The notes: a model not told the origin generated them from the sequence alone. A stretch of 64,000 nt of DNA from Lentimicrobiaceae bacterium (GCA_020636745.1 JACJXH010000006.1:199218-263217), one strand, 5' to 3'; shown: positions 52,542 through 60,533, counted from the stretch's first letter. Made by a program: numbers and translations.

Positions 52542-54809
52542 ATGCTGTTCGACCTCGATTTAATCCGGAAGGTTTACGCAAATTTACCTGCAAGGGTAGC
52601 TGCTGCACGTAAACTACTGGGCCATCCGCTGACCCTGAGTGAAAAAATTCTTTATTCCCATTTGTTTGACGGAAACCCCTCACAGGTGTTTGGGCGTGGT
52701 ATCGATTATGTGAACTTTGCACCCGACCGGGTTGCCATGCAGGATGCAACTGCACAAATGGCGTTGCTTCAGTTTATGAATGCCGGTAAAAGTCGCACAG
52801 CTGTTCCTTCAACAGTGCATTGCGATCACCTGATTCAGGCCCAGGCAGGAGCACATGCCGATTTGAATTCAGCTTTGGAACAAAACAAGGAAGTTTTTGA
52901 TTTTCTGCAATCGGTTTCCAATAAATATGGCATTGGTTTCTGGAAACCAGGTGCCGGTATCATTCACCAGGTGGTACTCGAAAACTATGCTTTTCCGGGT
53001 GGAATGATGATTGGTACCGATTCGCATACTGTGAATGCCGGAGGGCTGGGTATGATAGCCATTGGCGTTGGTGGTGCTGACGCAGTGGATGTGATGGCAG
53101 GTATGGCCTGGGAGCTTAAAATGCCCAGGCTAATCGGTGTAAAACTTACCGGCCGGCTTAATGGCTGGACTTCTGCCAAAGATGTTATTCTGAAAGTGGC
53201 CGGAATTCTTACCGTTAAAGGCGGTACAGGCGCCATTGTTGAATATTTCGGCGAAGGTGCCGACAGTATCTCTGCCACAGGAAAAGGAACTATCTGCAAT
53301 ATGGGCGCCGAAATTGGAGCTACCACCTCTGTTTTTGGTTACGACCAGAAAATGAGCAAATATTTGCAGCAAACCGGTCGTGAACAGATAGCTGCTTTGG
53401 CCGACCAGATTATAGCTGATTTACGAGCCGATGATGAAATATATCAGCATCCTGAAAAGTATTTTGATCAACTGATTGAAATTAACCTGTCGGAGCTTGA
53501 GCCATATATCAATGGTCCTTACACTCCAGATGCCGCTTACCCGATTTCAGAATTTGTTAAGATTGTGAAGGAAAAAGATTATCCTGCTAAACTCGAAGTT
53601 GGGCTAATTGGTTCATGTACAAACTCATCATACGAGGATTTGACCCGTGCTGCATCGGTTGCCCGCCAAGCTAAACAGAAAAATCTTAAAGTTAAATCAG
53701 AATTTATCATTACGCCCGGCTCCGAAATGATTCGCTTTACTACCGAGCGCGATGGATTGCTGAAAGACTTTGGTGATATAGGCGGAGTTGTGATGGCCAA
53801 TGCCTGCGGGCCTTGTATTGGGCAATGGAAAAGGCATACCGATGATCCTGAACGGAAAAACTCTATCATTACTTCGTTTAACCGCAATTTTGCCAAACGC
53901 AACGATGGCAACCCCAATACGCACGGATTTGTTGCTTCCCCTGAGATTGTTACAGCCATAACCATAGCTGGTGATCTTACCTTTAACCCTCTTACCGATA
54001 AGTTGATAAACGAAGCAGGAGAGTGGGTATCGCTCGATTTACCTGAAGGCCTTGAATTGCCTCCTCATGGATTTGAAGTTAAGGATCCCGGCTTTGTTGC
54101 CCCTCCGGCTGATGGAAGTTTGGTTCAGGTGGTTGTGAAACCCGATTCTGGCAGACTGCAGTTACTCGCTCCGTTTGAAGCCTGGGATGGTAGCGATATA
54201 ACCGGAATGCGCTTGTTGATTAAGGCTAAAGGCAAATGCACCACGGATCATATTTCAATGGCTGGCCCTTGGTTGCGTTTTCGCGGGCACCTTGACAATA
54301 TTTCTGACAATATGCTTATTGGAGCCGTTAATTTCTTTAACGGTCAAACCAATTCGGTTAAGAATAGTCTGTCTGGAGAATATCAGCCTGTGCCTGCTGT
54401 GGCAAGAGCATATAAAGCGGCAGGAATTGCTTCAATTGTTGTGGGTGATGAAAACTATGGAGAAGGTTCGTCACGCGAACATGCTGCCATGGAACCCCGG
54501 CATTTGGGCGTTAAAGTTGTGCTGGTAAAATCGTTTGCCCGAATTCATGAAACCAACCTTAAAAAGCAGGGCATGCTTGGCCTTACTTTTGCTGATAAGG
54601 CCGATTATGACAAAATTCGCGAAGATGATATTATTTCAATTGCCGGTCTTGCCGGTTTTGCCCCCGGAAAGCAATTAACAATGGTGCTGCAGCATGCTGA
54701 TGGTACTACTGAGTCATTTATGGTTAACCATACCTATAACGAAGCCCAAATTGATTGGTTCAGGGCGGGCAGTGCTCTTAACCTGATTAGAAAACAGGCA
54801 GGAAAGTAA
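52542..54809 (+). CDS. acnA: Aconitate hydratase (mitochondrial-type aconitase)
   Basis: 755 residues. The [4Fe-4S] ligands are the Cys in GLIGSCTNSSYED and both Cys in NACGPCIGQ; the substrate loops TVHCDHLIQAQ and GTDSHTVNAGGLG and the C-terminal swivel domain (GDENYGEGSSREHAAMEPR) are complete. It interconverts citrate and isocitrate in the TCA cycle. Length and motif wording fit the eukaryote-mitochondrial-like clade common in Bacteroidota rather than AcnB. No other TCA gene is adjacent; its terminator marks the end of the housekeeping segment. The symbol is given in the broad sense. Confidence 0.96.
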   Translation: MLFDLDLIRKVYANLPARVAAARKLLGHPLTLSEKILYSHLFDGNPSQVFGRGIDYVNFAPDRVAMQDATAQMALLQFMNAGKSRTAVPSTVHCDHLIQAQAGAHADLNSALEQNKEVFDFLQSVSNKYGIGFWKPGAGIIHQVVLENYAFPGGMMIGTDSHTVNAGGLGMIAIGVGGADAVDVMAGMAWELKMPRLIGVKLTGRLNGWTSAKDVILKVAGILTVKGGTGAIVEYFGEGADSISATGKGTICNMGAEIGATTSVFGYDQKMSKYLQQTGREQIAALADQIIADLRADDEIYQHPEKYFDQLIEINLSELEPYINGPYTPDAAYPISEFVKIVKEKDYPAKLEVGLIGSCTNSSYEDLTRAASVARQAKQKNLKVKSEFIITPGSEMIRFTTERDGLLKDFGDIGGVVMANACGPCIGQWKRHTDDPERKNSIITSFNRNFAKRNDGNPNTHGFVASPEIVTAITIAGDLTFNPLTDKLINEAGEWVSLDLPEGLELPPHGFEVKDPGFVAPPADGSLVQVVVKPDSGRLQLLAPFEAWDGSDITGMRLLIKAKGKCTTDHISMAGPWLRFRGHLDNISDNMLIGAVNFFNGQTNSVKNSLSGEYQPVPAVARAYKAAGIASIVVGDENYGEGSSREHAAMEPRHLGVKVVLVKSFARIHETNLKKQGMLGLTFADKADYDKIREDDIISIAGLAGFAPGKQLTMVLQHADGTTESFMVNHTYNEAQIDWFRAGSALNLIRKQAGK

Positions 54810-54830
54810 TATTCGGATTTTTAAGAATTG

Positions 54831-54866
54831 AACACTGGTTAAGAATTTTAACCGGTGTTTTTTTTT
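54831..54866 (+). terminator. Rho-independent terminator after aconitase
   Basis: AACACTGGTTAA (54831-54842) pairs with TTAACCGGTGTT (54848-54859), one G-T pair, five-base loop, followed by seven T. Confidence 0.92.
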
Positions 54867-55009
54867 GACTAAATCTAAAAATTAAACCAATTTGGTTTTA
54901 ATATTACTGAAAACTGCAGGATGTGTTAAAAACCCGATAATTATAAAAATTGCAGGCTTGTTTCAGAGCATTGAACAATAAGTGATTCCGGCCATAGTAC
55001 TTTTTTATT

Positions 55010-55105
55010 ATGTTTGCCCTGGTGGGATTGGCGCTTATTCTGATAATGGCCTTATATTTACCTGTAAATATCAAGCTTGCACTTAATTTATTAATGACTG
55101 TTTAG
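55010..55105 (+). CDS. Short hydrophobic ORF in repeat copy 1, 31 residues
   Basis: Encodes MFALVGLALILIMALYLP then VNIKLALNLLMTV: one membrane-spanning stretch. Present in all three repeat copies with mostly conservative changes. Translation is unproven; there is no clear ribosome-binding site. Could be a small membrane peptide or simply part of a conserved DNA repeat. Confidence 0.35.
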   Translation: MFALVGLALILIMALYLPVNIKLALNLLMTV

Positions 55106-55125
55106 CTTTTATATGAATATTACTA

Positions 55126-55156
55126 TTGATTTATAAAAATTTCTTTTTTAGCTTTG
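55126..55156 (+). promoter_or_regulatory. Conserved promoter in repeat copy 1
   Basis: TTG at 55126-55128, a 20-base spacer and TAGCTTTG at 55149-55156. The TAGCTTTG box is identical in the three repeats. It would start a transcript about 330 bases ahead of the first peptide gene. Confidence 0.7.
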
Positions 55157-55191
55157 TGAATAAATAGAAAAACATATCAGATTAATCTATT

Positions 55192-55263
55192 ATGAACAGT
55201 CTTTCGTTCAATTATATCCTACATCATTACGCCCATGAAATCCATAATCAGCTGATTTTCTAG
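55192..55263 (+). CDS. Short leader ORF in repeat copy 1, 23 residues, early stop
   Basis: Begins MNSLSFNYIL about 30 bases behind the expected transcription start. Copies 2 and 3 keep a 35-36 residue frame, but here a TAG stops it just before the G tract. Low confidence as a protein gene; listed for comparison. Confidence 0.25.
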   Translation: MNSLSFNYILHHYAHEIHNQLIF

Positions 55264-55309
55264 GGGGTATTTAATCAACGCACATGTTTCTAAGCACTTA
55301 ATATTTCCT

Positions 55310-55370
55310 GCACATCCACACCGGATAATATCTTCAGCGCTCTGCCGTTGCCTGCCGGTGAAGGATGTGC
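55310..55370 (+). promoter_or_regulatory. 61-base stem-loop in the repeat leader, copy 1
   Basis: GCACATCC pairs with GGATGTGC and CACCGG with CCGGTG, leaving an internal region of about 30 bases. The outer stem is identical in all copies while the inner loop here differs from copies 2 and 3. No T tract follows. Confidence 0.7.
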
Positions 55371-55493
55371 CTCCGTAGTTGTTAAGTATAAGTTGGATTT
55401 AACTAATAAAATCCTAATTTCGATTAATTTAGATTTTAACATTGTGACTTACAATATTCAATAAATGACATTTAAAAACTTAATTTCGAAAAA

Positions 55494-55718
55494 ATGAAAA
55501 CAAACATAATAATTCTGCTTTCTATACTGGGGTTGATTGCACTTAATATTCTCCCGTTTACAAATTTGAAAGCGGAACCGGTAAAAGAGTATCACTGGAA
55601 ACAAATAAATTGTTCTGATGGAGTAAATTGGGTTGAGATTTGCTCGGATAATGGAGATGGAAATCGATGCTATGGAGGAGGGCAATCAACCAGAAAATGC
55701 CCTGGAGGAATCGATTGA
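55494..55718 (+). CDS. Short secreted cysteine-rich peptide, cassette 1 (first of two)
   Basis: 74 residues. A hydrophobic signal (IIILLSILGLIALNILPF) ends near NLKAE; the mature part of about 46 residues carries four Cys in the pattern NC-x11-C-x9-C-x9-C, with HWKQINCSDGVNWVEIC and GDGNRCYGGG. It is clearly a paralogue of the next gene, 42 bases downstream. Size, signal and cysteine-rich tail recall Bacteroides NVEAL-type peptides, which also precede 6-bladed propeller genes, but no NVEAL motif is present. It may be an exported signal, toxin or modified peptide; function unknown. It is expressed, if at all, from the promoter inside repeat copy 1. Confidence 0.8.
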   Translation: MKTNIIILLSILGLIALNILPFTNLKAEPVKEYHWKQINCSDGVNWVEICSDNGDGNRCYGGGQSTRKCPGGID

Positions 55719-55760
55719 CAATTTGAATTTACTTAGTATTAATTAGCAAATCTGATAAAA

Positions 55761-55988
55761 ATGAAAAAGCAAAAGATTATATTTCTTGGGTTAATGGGTA
55801 TAATGATGCTCAATTTTTCTCCGCTTTTAAAATTAAAAGCCGAAGAATCAAACAAAAAAAAACACTGGCAACAAGTTAACTGTCCTGATGGCGTGAACCA
55901 TTATGAAATTTGTTGTGACCTGGGCGATGGCGAAAGATGCTATAATGGAGGAACAACAACAAGAAATTGTCCCGGAGCAACTGATTGA
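55761..55988 (+). CDS. Short secreted cysteine-rich peptide, cassette 1 (second of two)
   Basis: 75 residues. The signal (IIFLGLMGIMMLNFSPLL) ends at KLKAEE. The mature part shares HW-Q-NC-DGVN-EIC-D-GDG-RCY-GG-TR-CPG with the preceding peptide and has one extra Cys (EICCD), giving five. Outside these motifs the two have diverged, so this is an old tandem duplication rather than a recent one. A strong hairpin eleven bases after the stop separates it from the propeller gene. Function unknown. Confidence 0.82.
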   Translation: MKKQKIIFLGLMGIMMLNFSPLLKLKAEESNKKKHWQQVNCPDGVNHYEICCDLGDGERCYNGGTTTRNCPGATD

Positions 55989-55998
55989 TATTAAAATG

Positions 55999-56037
55999 CA
56001 ATACTGCCACCATACTTTTTTAAGTGGCAGTATTTGC
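55999..56037 (+). terminator. Stem-loop between peptide pair and propeller, cassette 1
   Basis: GCAATACTGCCAC (from 55999) pairs with GTGGCAGTATTTGC (56024-56037), with one bulge, followed by TTTT. It looks like a partial terminator or transcript-end protector: peptide transcripts could stop here and some continue into the propeller. Confidence 0.7.
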
Positions 56038-56095
56038 TTTTAAAAGCATAGTGCTTATGATTTTAAATCTTGCTCTTTACCTTAATTTCAATAAA

Positions 56096-57268
56096 ATGCA
56101 GAAAGCAAATATAATTAGAAAAGATATTATTCACTTATTATTAGCTCTAATAGCTTGTTTAATAATAAGTTGTAAAAACAACAATCAAACGAATGAAAAT
56201 AATGAACCATTCGCTTATGAAACGATTAGGGTTACGGAAATTCCGGTAAATTCTTCATGGACTGTAAGCGATGCTTTTACGGAAGTTCAATTTATTAAAC
56301 TCGAAACAACAAAAAACTCAGCTTTTGGCCATATTGACAGGATATTTCTTACAAAAGAATATATAATGATCCTTGATTGGCTGGTTGCAAAGGATATTTT
56401 TATTTTTAGTCGTTCAGGCAGATTTATCACTCGTTTTAAAAATACAGGTAAGGGCCCCGGTGAGTTCTTGGATCCAACGGATTTCTTTTGGGATGAAGCA
56501 AATCAAAACATTGTCGTTCTTGATAATGGAAAGTTTATGCATTTTTATACTATCGAAGCTAATCAGCCTCATTTTATTAAAACAATTGAAATTCCTGAAA
56601 ATATTCACCCATTTGAGGTTGCTATTATTAAACCTGATGATAAACTCGCTTTTATTTGTGGAAGTTGGAATCCAAATCTTTGTATTACAGATTACAATGG
56701 TCTCAATTTGAAATACTTTTTCCCCTACCTAAATAGGAATTTTTCGATTGAACTCAGAAATGGATTAAATGACAATAATGAAAATCTTTTATACCGAAAA
56801 TATGCAAATGATACAATTTATCGTATTTCGGGAACAAATGTTGAACCATATAAATTTATTGATTTTCGTCACGATAAATCGTTTTCCGAATTGATTCAGT
56901 TGTCGGATAATGTACAATTACGAGTCTTAAAAGAAAGGCCCCTGATCAATTTATATTTCGAATGTGACAACAGTGTCTATTTAAAATATTCCATAAACGG
57001 TAAAGAGTTTTATTTATTTCGTAATAATTCTATGCAGCAATTTCATGTTAGTAAGATAAACATGAACAATGATCTTTATGGCTCGGAGAACTTATTATGT
57101 AAGGGGATTGATCCGATTACAAAATCATTTGTCTTTTCAGCTTCACCTATGAAAATTAGTTCAATACTTAATGAGAAACCTCAGTCGATAAATGCCAGAT
57201 ACCGGCATATACTTCAATCAATGAATCTTAATGAAACGGATAATACTATTATAGTACTTGCAAAATAA
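56096..57268 (+). CDS. 6-bladed beta-propeller lipoprotein, cassette 1
   Basis: 390 residues from ATG 56096; the frame is open 24 codons further but that part overlaps the hairpin. A lipoprotein signal ends at LIACLIISC. The body has the repeating strand pattern of the 6-bladed propeller (DUF5128-type) family, with the hallmark GKGPGEFLDPTDF in the second blade, VEFxKLET-like VQFIKLETT before it, and a final NTIIVLAK strand. It should be anchored to a membrane, facing the periplasm or surface. Directly followed by the CxxC membrane protein gene. Binding partner may be the peptide encoded upstream, which is inference from repeated gene pairing. Confidence 0.88.
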   Translation: MQKANIIRKDIIHLLLALIACLIISCKNNNQTNENNEPFAYETIRVTEIPVNSSWTVSDAFTEVQFIKLETTKNSAFGHIDRIFLTKEYIMILDWLVAKDIFIFSRSGRFITRFKNTGKGPGEFLDPTDFFWDEANQNIVVLDNGKFMHFYTIEANQPHFIKTIEIPENIHPFEVAIIKPDDKLAFICGSWNPNLCITDYNGLNLKYFFPYLNRNFSIELRNGLNDNNENLLYRKYANDTIYRISGTNVEPYKFIDFRHDKSFSELIQLSDNVQLRVLKERPLINLYFECDNSVYLKYSINGKEFYLFRNNSMQQFHVSKINMNNDLYGSENLLCKGIDPITKSFVFSASPMKISSILNEKPQSINARYRHILQSMNLNETDNTIIVLAK

Positions 57269-57272
57269 TTTT

Positions 57273-57893
57273 ATGAAATCACGATCATTATTATTTTCAA
57301 CAATTGTAATGCTGCTATTGGCTAATATTTATCAAATATTAAATAACCAGACGTTACATCAACAAATAACCCGAAGTGAAAAGTTGGTAGATAGTACGAT
57401 GAGATCTAACAGCCTGAGTTTTGAATTACGGGAAGAGTTCTTTCAGGCTCTGGCGCTGCAGAATCATAAGGTAGATTGCAATAGCACGGTAACTGATATT
57501 TACGGCAACAAAAGAGACCTTTCTGTTATAATTTCAGATAGTTCAAAACTTGTCCTGTATTTTAACGAGATTGGCTGTACATCTTGTAATATCAATAAAA
57601 TTGATTTGGTGCTTGAGAATCTAAAGAAATCAGGCATTTCTGATTATTTAGTTCTTACTAATTATGAGAATTTTAATGAATTTACGTATGTAATTAATGC
57701 TACCAACTTAAATAAACAGAACTGTTATAATGCGAATATTGAGTTGAAAACAGGTAATTATAAATTTGACAAACTCTTATTGTTTGTTCTTGATGATTCA
57801 TGCTGCATAAAATATCCATTTATCGTTAACGTGGAGAATTTATCTGAGATCATTACTTATTTCCATACTTTAGAGGTTATTAAAATCATCTGA
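57273..57893 (+). CDS. Membrane-anchored CxxC (redoxin-like) protein, cassette 1
   Basis: 206 residues from ATG 57273, four bases after the propeller stop. One N-terminal helix (LLFSTIVMLLLANIYQIL) is followed by a linker and a domain with KLVLYFNEIGCTSCNINKI, in which Cys102 and Cys105 form a CxxC in the thioredoxin-like position at the end of a strand. Further Cys occur at QNCYN and DDSCCIKYPF. The fold is probably a diverged thiol-disulfide oxidoreductase that could act on the cysteine-rich peptides or on the propeller. A counterpart starts at 63836. Catalytic activity is not shown. Confidence 0.78.
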   Translation: MKSRSLLFSTIVMLLLANIYQILNNQTLHQQITRSEKLVDSTMRSNSLSFELREEFFQALALQNHKVDCNSTVTDIYGNKRDLSVIISDSSKLVLYFNEIGCTSCNINKIDLVLENLKKSGISDYLVLTNYENFNEFTYVINATNLNKQNCYNANIELKTGNYKFDKLLLFVLDDSCCIKYPFIVNVENLSEIITYFHTLEVIKII

Positions 57894-57894
57894 G

Positions 57895-58113
57895 ATGTTA
57901 CTCTGTATTAAAAATAGTACCTTATTCATTCAAATATTATTTTTTGCTCTTATTTCTTGCAAAAGCAATTCCAACAATGTGAAATCTGAAGATTCCGGTG
58001 GAACTGGCCTTAATGCGATTTATAGTGATACCACACAGGTTTCGGCCACTGTTGTTGAAAAAGGTACATTCATCAAAGAAACCTGGTGCAACGGCAACCT
58101 GCAGGCCTGGTAA
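57895..58113 (+). CDS. Small lipoprotein ending in repeat copy 2, TWCNGNLQAW type, shortened by a stop
   Basis: 72 residues. The start is one base after the preceding stop. A lipoprotein signal ends at FFALISC; a polar middle is followed by ETWCNGNLQAW at the C-terminus, whose codons lie inside repeat copy 2. Compared with the counterpart at 60239 the CAT codon after this motif is TAA here, and the frame behind it would otherwise remain open to the same TGA, so this copy may be a truncated or decaying form. Function unknown. Confidence 0.65.
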   Translation: MLLCIKNSTLFIQILFFALISCKSNSNNVKSEDSGGTGLNAIYSDTTQVSATVVEKGTFIKETWCNGNLQAW

Positions 58114-58204
58114 AAAGGCATTGTTTCAATTAAAACGCAAGGAATACAGTCCAAAAACAGAGAGAAAACTGTTCAACACTTACACAGTTGACACTCTTTT
58201 TATT

Positions 58205-58327
58205 ATGTTTGCCCTGGTGGGATTGGCGCTTATTCTGTTAATAGCCTCATTTTTACCTGTAAATATCAAGCTTGCACTTAATTTATTAATGATTGTATGG
58301 CATTTTTCTATTTTTCTATTGCATTAA
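58205..58327 (+). CDS. Short hydrophobic ORF in repeat copy 2, 40 residues
   Basis: Counterpart of 55010 and 60534: MFALVGLALILLIASFLP, VNIKLALNLLMIV, with an extended tail (WHFSIFLLH) because the TAG found in the other copies is lost. One clear membrane segment. Its 3' end overlaps the -33 element of the repeat promoter. Expression unproven. Confidence 0.35.
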   Translation: MFALVGLALILLIASFLPVNIKLALNLLMIVWHFSIFLLH

Positions 58328-58347
58328 AAAAATCTTTTATAGCTTTG
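58319..58347 (+). promoter_or_regulatory. Conserved promoter in repeat copy 2
   Basis: TTG at 58319-58321, an 18-base spacer and TAGCTTTG at 58340-58347; same as in copies 1 and 3 except for two fewer spacer bases. Confidence 0.68.
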
Positions 58348-58382
58348 TGAATAATTTGAAAAACATATCAGACTAATTAATT

Positions 58383-58490
58383 ATGAACAGTCTTTCGTTC
58401 AACTATATCAGACATCAATACGCCCCTGAAATACATAACCAGCTGATTTTCAGGTGGGGGGTTATATTTAATCAACGCACATGTTTCTAA
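58383..58490 (+). CDS. Short leader ORF in repeat copy 2, 35 residues
   Basis: Starts MNSLSFNYIRHQYAPEI and ends RTCF. It begins about 30 bases behind the expected transcript start. The frame ends on the same TAA as the copy at 60715 even though the internal G tract is shorter by three, so the frame is kept. Could be a leader peptide; unproven. Confidence 0.35.
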   Translation: MNSLSFNYIRHQYAPEIHNQLIFRWGVIFNQRTCF

Positions 58491-58506
58491 GCACTTAATA
58501 TTTCCT

Positions 58507-58567
58507 GCACATCCGCACCGGATAGTTGCGCAAGTGACGCGTTATTGCCTGCCGGTGAAGGATGTGC
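58507..58567 (+). promoter_or_regulatory. 61-base stem-loop in the repeat leader, copy 2
   Basis: GCACATCC/GGATGTGC outer stem, CACCGG/CCGGTG inner stem, and a small GCG/CGC hairpin around CAAGTGA inside the loop. 124 bases before the peptide gene. Confidence 0.72.
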
Positions 58568-58690
58568 CACCGTGAAGTTGACAAATTGAATGGTGAATAA
58601 ATGAATTATTATTTATCAAATACGAGTTTCCAATAAAAGGGACTGAAAGCACCTTATAACTTTTTCATTATTCTTAAAATATAATAAATC

Positions 58691-58984
58691 ATGAAAAGAA
58701 TTTGTATTACATTGCTAATTACTGCATTTCTCTCAATATTTTCCATACCATCTATAAGTTTTGGTTCAGCGAAAATATCACTATCGAATTTTATTCAACC
58801 TACCTATGCAAACATTACATGTCCAGCCGTAGGTCATAATTCAGGCGATTGTCACATAATGAAATCCGAAGCCGCGTTTGGTGGCGGAATTAGATGGTAT
58901 TGCGAATGGACTGGATGCCAGGCAGACCATTGTAATGGTCTGACAGTATCTTTACTTAATCTTGCCGGAGCTTTGGGTAGTTAA
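58691..58984 (+). CDS. Short secreted cysteine-containing peptide, cassette 2
   Basis: 97 residues. A signal (ITLLITAFLSIFSIPSISFG) is followed by a mature part with five Cys: NITCPAVGHNSGDCHIM and RWYCEWTGCQADHCNGL, then a small hydrophobic tail (LLNLAGALGS). It occupies the same place as the cassette 1 peptides, between repeat copy and propeller, but shares no clear sequence with them. Such divergence in a fixed position suggests that the peptide is the variable element of the system. It has no recognised family. It is preceded by the copy 2 leader and followed by a perfect hairpin. Confidence 0.8.
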   Translation: MKRICITLLITAFLSIFSIPSISFGSAKISLSNFIQPTYANITCPAVGHNSGDCHIMKSEAAFGGGIRWYCEWTGCQADHCNGLTVSLLNLAGALGS

Positions 58985-59000
58985 TAAATGCATAACTTAT

Positions 59001-59034
59001 AATAGAACTGCAGTTTGTAAATTGCAGTTCTATT
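59001..59034 (+). terminator. Stem-loop between peptide and propeller, cassette 2
   Basis: AATAGAACTGCA (59001-59012) pairs perfectly with TGCAGTTCTATT (59023-59034), ten-base loop. No real T tract follows, so a leaky terminator or RNA-stability element. Confidence 0.7.
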
Positions 59035-59052
59035 GTTGAATAATTTAGAAAT

Positions 59053-60156
59053 ATGAAAATAAAGCTAGTTTTTTCTTTCTTGATTAACCTTCTTTTATTA
59101 ACGTCATGTAAAATAGACAATATAAAAGAAAATCCATTTACAATTGATGTTGACAATTATAAAAAAGATGCTGTGATGACAGATATTTTTAAGTCTGTAA
59201 AAGCTATAAATCTGGAACTTAACGAAAATTCGGTAATTGGGAATTGTAAAAAATATTTAATTTTCGATACAAGCTTGTTCATATTAGATATTTCTGATCA
59301 TTCAATTGTAACCTTTAATTTAGAAGGTAAGTTTATTTCCCGATTAAAAAGAAAAGGGAAAGGGCCTAATGAATATCCTGAAATAAAAGATTTTGATATA
59401 AATCCCTTCGATACTACAATTGACATTATGACAAGTATTGGTTCGGTATACAGATTTCAATTTAATGGAGATTTCTATGATAAGTATAATGTGCCTGATA
59501 CCAGAGCAGTTCATTATATTGCAAATTATTCAAAAGATCTTGTGGCATTTTATACAGATCTGGGTGGTGAACGGATAACGTTGTATTCGACTAGTGAGAA
59601 CCGTATTGTACGAAGATTCCACGAACATCCGGAATATGCCATTGGAGTTGGATTGTCTCCATTTTACAAATATAGGGATAAGTTACTCCTTAGAGAGGCA
59701 TTCGGCTCATACATTTATTGTTTAAATAGAACTAAATTGGAACAGTTTCATTCTTTTGATTTTGGTGGTAAGAGTATTGAACCGGAGGAGATAATGTCTT
59801 ACGGCCCGGAAAAACTTTTAAAAGAATTCGCTACTCTTGAATTGGGAATGATGTATAAATTGTGGACAACAGAATCTGATGATTTTCTCATTAGTTCGTT
59901 CAAGTATAAATCAGATATTTTTACCTATATCTTAAACAAGAGAATTAACGTTGGAGTACTTATAAAGAAATTTAATAGTGGTTCCAGCTTTTTTTATAAT
60001 CCCACTTTATATAATAACCACTTATATGCAGTAATCCCGGCAAATTATCTGAATATTTATATTACTGACGATGATAAAAAAGATTTTAAAATTTATAACC
60101 TAAATAGAATTAATGAATACAGCAATCCGGTTCTTCTTATTTCTGATTTAAAATAA
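59053..60156 (+). CDS. 6-bladed beta-propeller lipoprotein, cassette 2
   Basis: 367 residues. The lipoprotein signal ends at INLLLLTSC (Cys19). Hallmark segments of the 6-bladed propeller family are FKSVKAINLELNENSVIG and LKRKGKGPNEYPEIKDF, and the last strand is NPVLLISDLK. Outside these it has little in common with the cassette 1 propeller, so the two diverged long before the repeats between them were made alike. Same expected membrane-anchored location. It is followed by a 27-codon ORF and the small lipoprotein gene. Confidence 0.88.
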   Translation: MKIKLVFSFLINLLLLTSCKIDNIKENPFTIDVDNYKKDAVMTDIFKSVKAINLELNENSVIGNCKKYLIFDTSLFILDISDHSIVTFNLEGKFISRLKRKGKGPNEYPEIKDFDINPFDTTIDIMTSIGSVYRFQFNGDFYDKYNVPDTRAVHYIANYSKDLVAFYTDLGGERITLYSTSENRIVRRFHEHPEYAIGVGLSPFYKYRDKLLLREAFGSYIYCLNRTKLEQFHSFDFGGKSIEPEEIMSYGPEKLLKEFATLELGMMYKLWTTESDDFLISSFKYKSDIFTYILNKRINVGVLIKKFNSGSSFFYNPTLYNNHLYAVIPANYLNIYITDDDKKDFKIYNLNRINEYSNPVLLISDLK

Positions 60157-60162
60157 TAGAAA

Positions 60163-60246
60163 ATGAATCTTAAAAGAACGCTCTTAGCATTACCAATATA
60201 CATTATCTTTTTAGCAACTGCTGTAATAGACCCTGAATATGAATAA
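60163..60246 (+). CDS. Short ORF, single membrane segment, 27 residues
   Basis: Six bases after the propeller stop, MNLKRTLLALPIYIIFLATA followed by VIDPEYE. Its stop overlaps the ATG of the next gene by eight bases, suggesting translational coupling. It occupies the place of the CxxC membrane protein of cassette 1 and has a similar N-terminal helix, so it may be the stub of such a gene. Low confidence as a functional gene. Confidence 0.4.
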   Translation: MNLKRTLLALPIYIIFLATAVIDPEYE

Positions 60247-60520
60247 ACGAACCAGGCTATTATTCTATATTTCTGTAATACTGTTAACAGGCTGTAATAG
60301 CAATAATAATGCTGATTTGGATAATAAAAAGGCCTTATCTGCAGGTAAAGTTTCAGATACCACATTATTAAAGTCAGATGTTGTTGTGAAGGGAGGTTTT
60401 ACCTTCAAAACCTGGTGCAACGGCAACCTGCAGGCCTGGCATAAAGCCATTGTTTCAATTAAAACGCTAGGAATACAGCCCGAAAACAGAGAGAAAACTG
60501 TTCAACACTTACACAGTTGA
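60239..60520 (+). CDS. Small lipoprotein with C-terminus inside repeat copy 3, TWCNGNLQAW type
   Basis: 93 residues. The signal ends at SVILLTGC; the unique polar middle (residues 20-57) is followed by KTWCNGNLQAWHKAIVSI and about 20 more residues encoded by repeat copy 3. This is the full-length form of the gene whose relative at 57895 stops early. One Cys and two Trp in the conserved motif suggest a defined fold or interaction. Each lipoprotein thus joins a private N-terminal part to a shared C-terminal part. I do not recognise a family. Confidence 0.65.
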   Translation: MNKRTRLLFYISVILLTGCNSNNNADLDNKKALSAGKVSDTTLLKSDVVVKGGFTFKTWCNGNLQAWHKAIVSIKTLGIQPENREKTVQHLHS

Positions 60521-60533
60521 CACTCTTTTTATT

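Larger units (their letters stand above)
55000..55377 (+). repeat. Array repeat, copy 1 (truncated at its 5' side)
   Basis: Direct repeat shared with 58081-58575 and 60410-60910. This copy starts at the TTTTTATTATG in front of the small hydrophobic ORF and lacks the first ~120 bases seen in the other two (the lipoprotein C-terminus). Within the 96-base ORF it differs from copy 3 at 4 positions by eye. It contains the promoter, short leader ORF and 61-base stem-loop, and ends at the CTCCGTAG where similarity stops. It lies between the aconitase terminator and the first peptide gene. Confidence 0.9.
58081..58575 (+). repeat. Array repeat, copy 2
   Basis: 495 bases, same orientation as copies 1 and 3. 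The first 211 bases (58081-58291) align without gaps to 60410-60620 with 10 differences counted by eye. Contents in order: C-terminal codons of the lipoprotein, the short hydrophobic ORF, promoter, leader ORF with a G tract, and the 61-base stem-loop. Similarity ends at CCACCGTGA. The 115 bases from there to the next peptide gene are A+T rich and unique. Confidence 0.95.

Noticed and set aside
58507..58567. Integron attC-like recombination site in the repeats
   Set aside because: Stem-loop size and cassette layout are suggestive, but conserved GTTRRRY/RYYYAAC core sites are not present at the repeat ends and no integrase is in the window.
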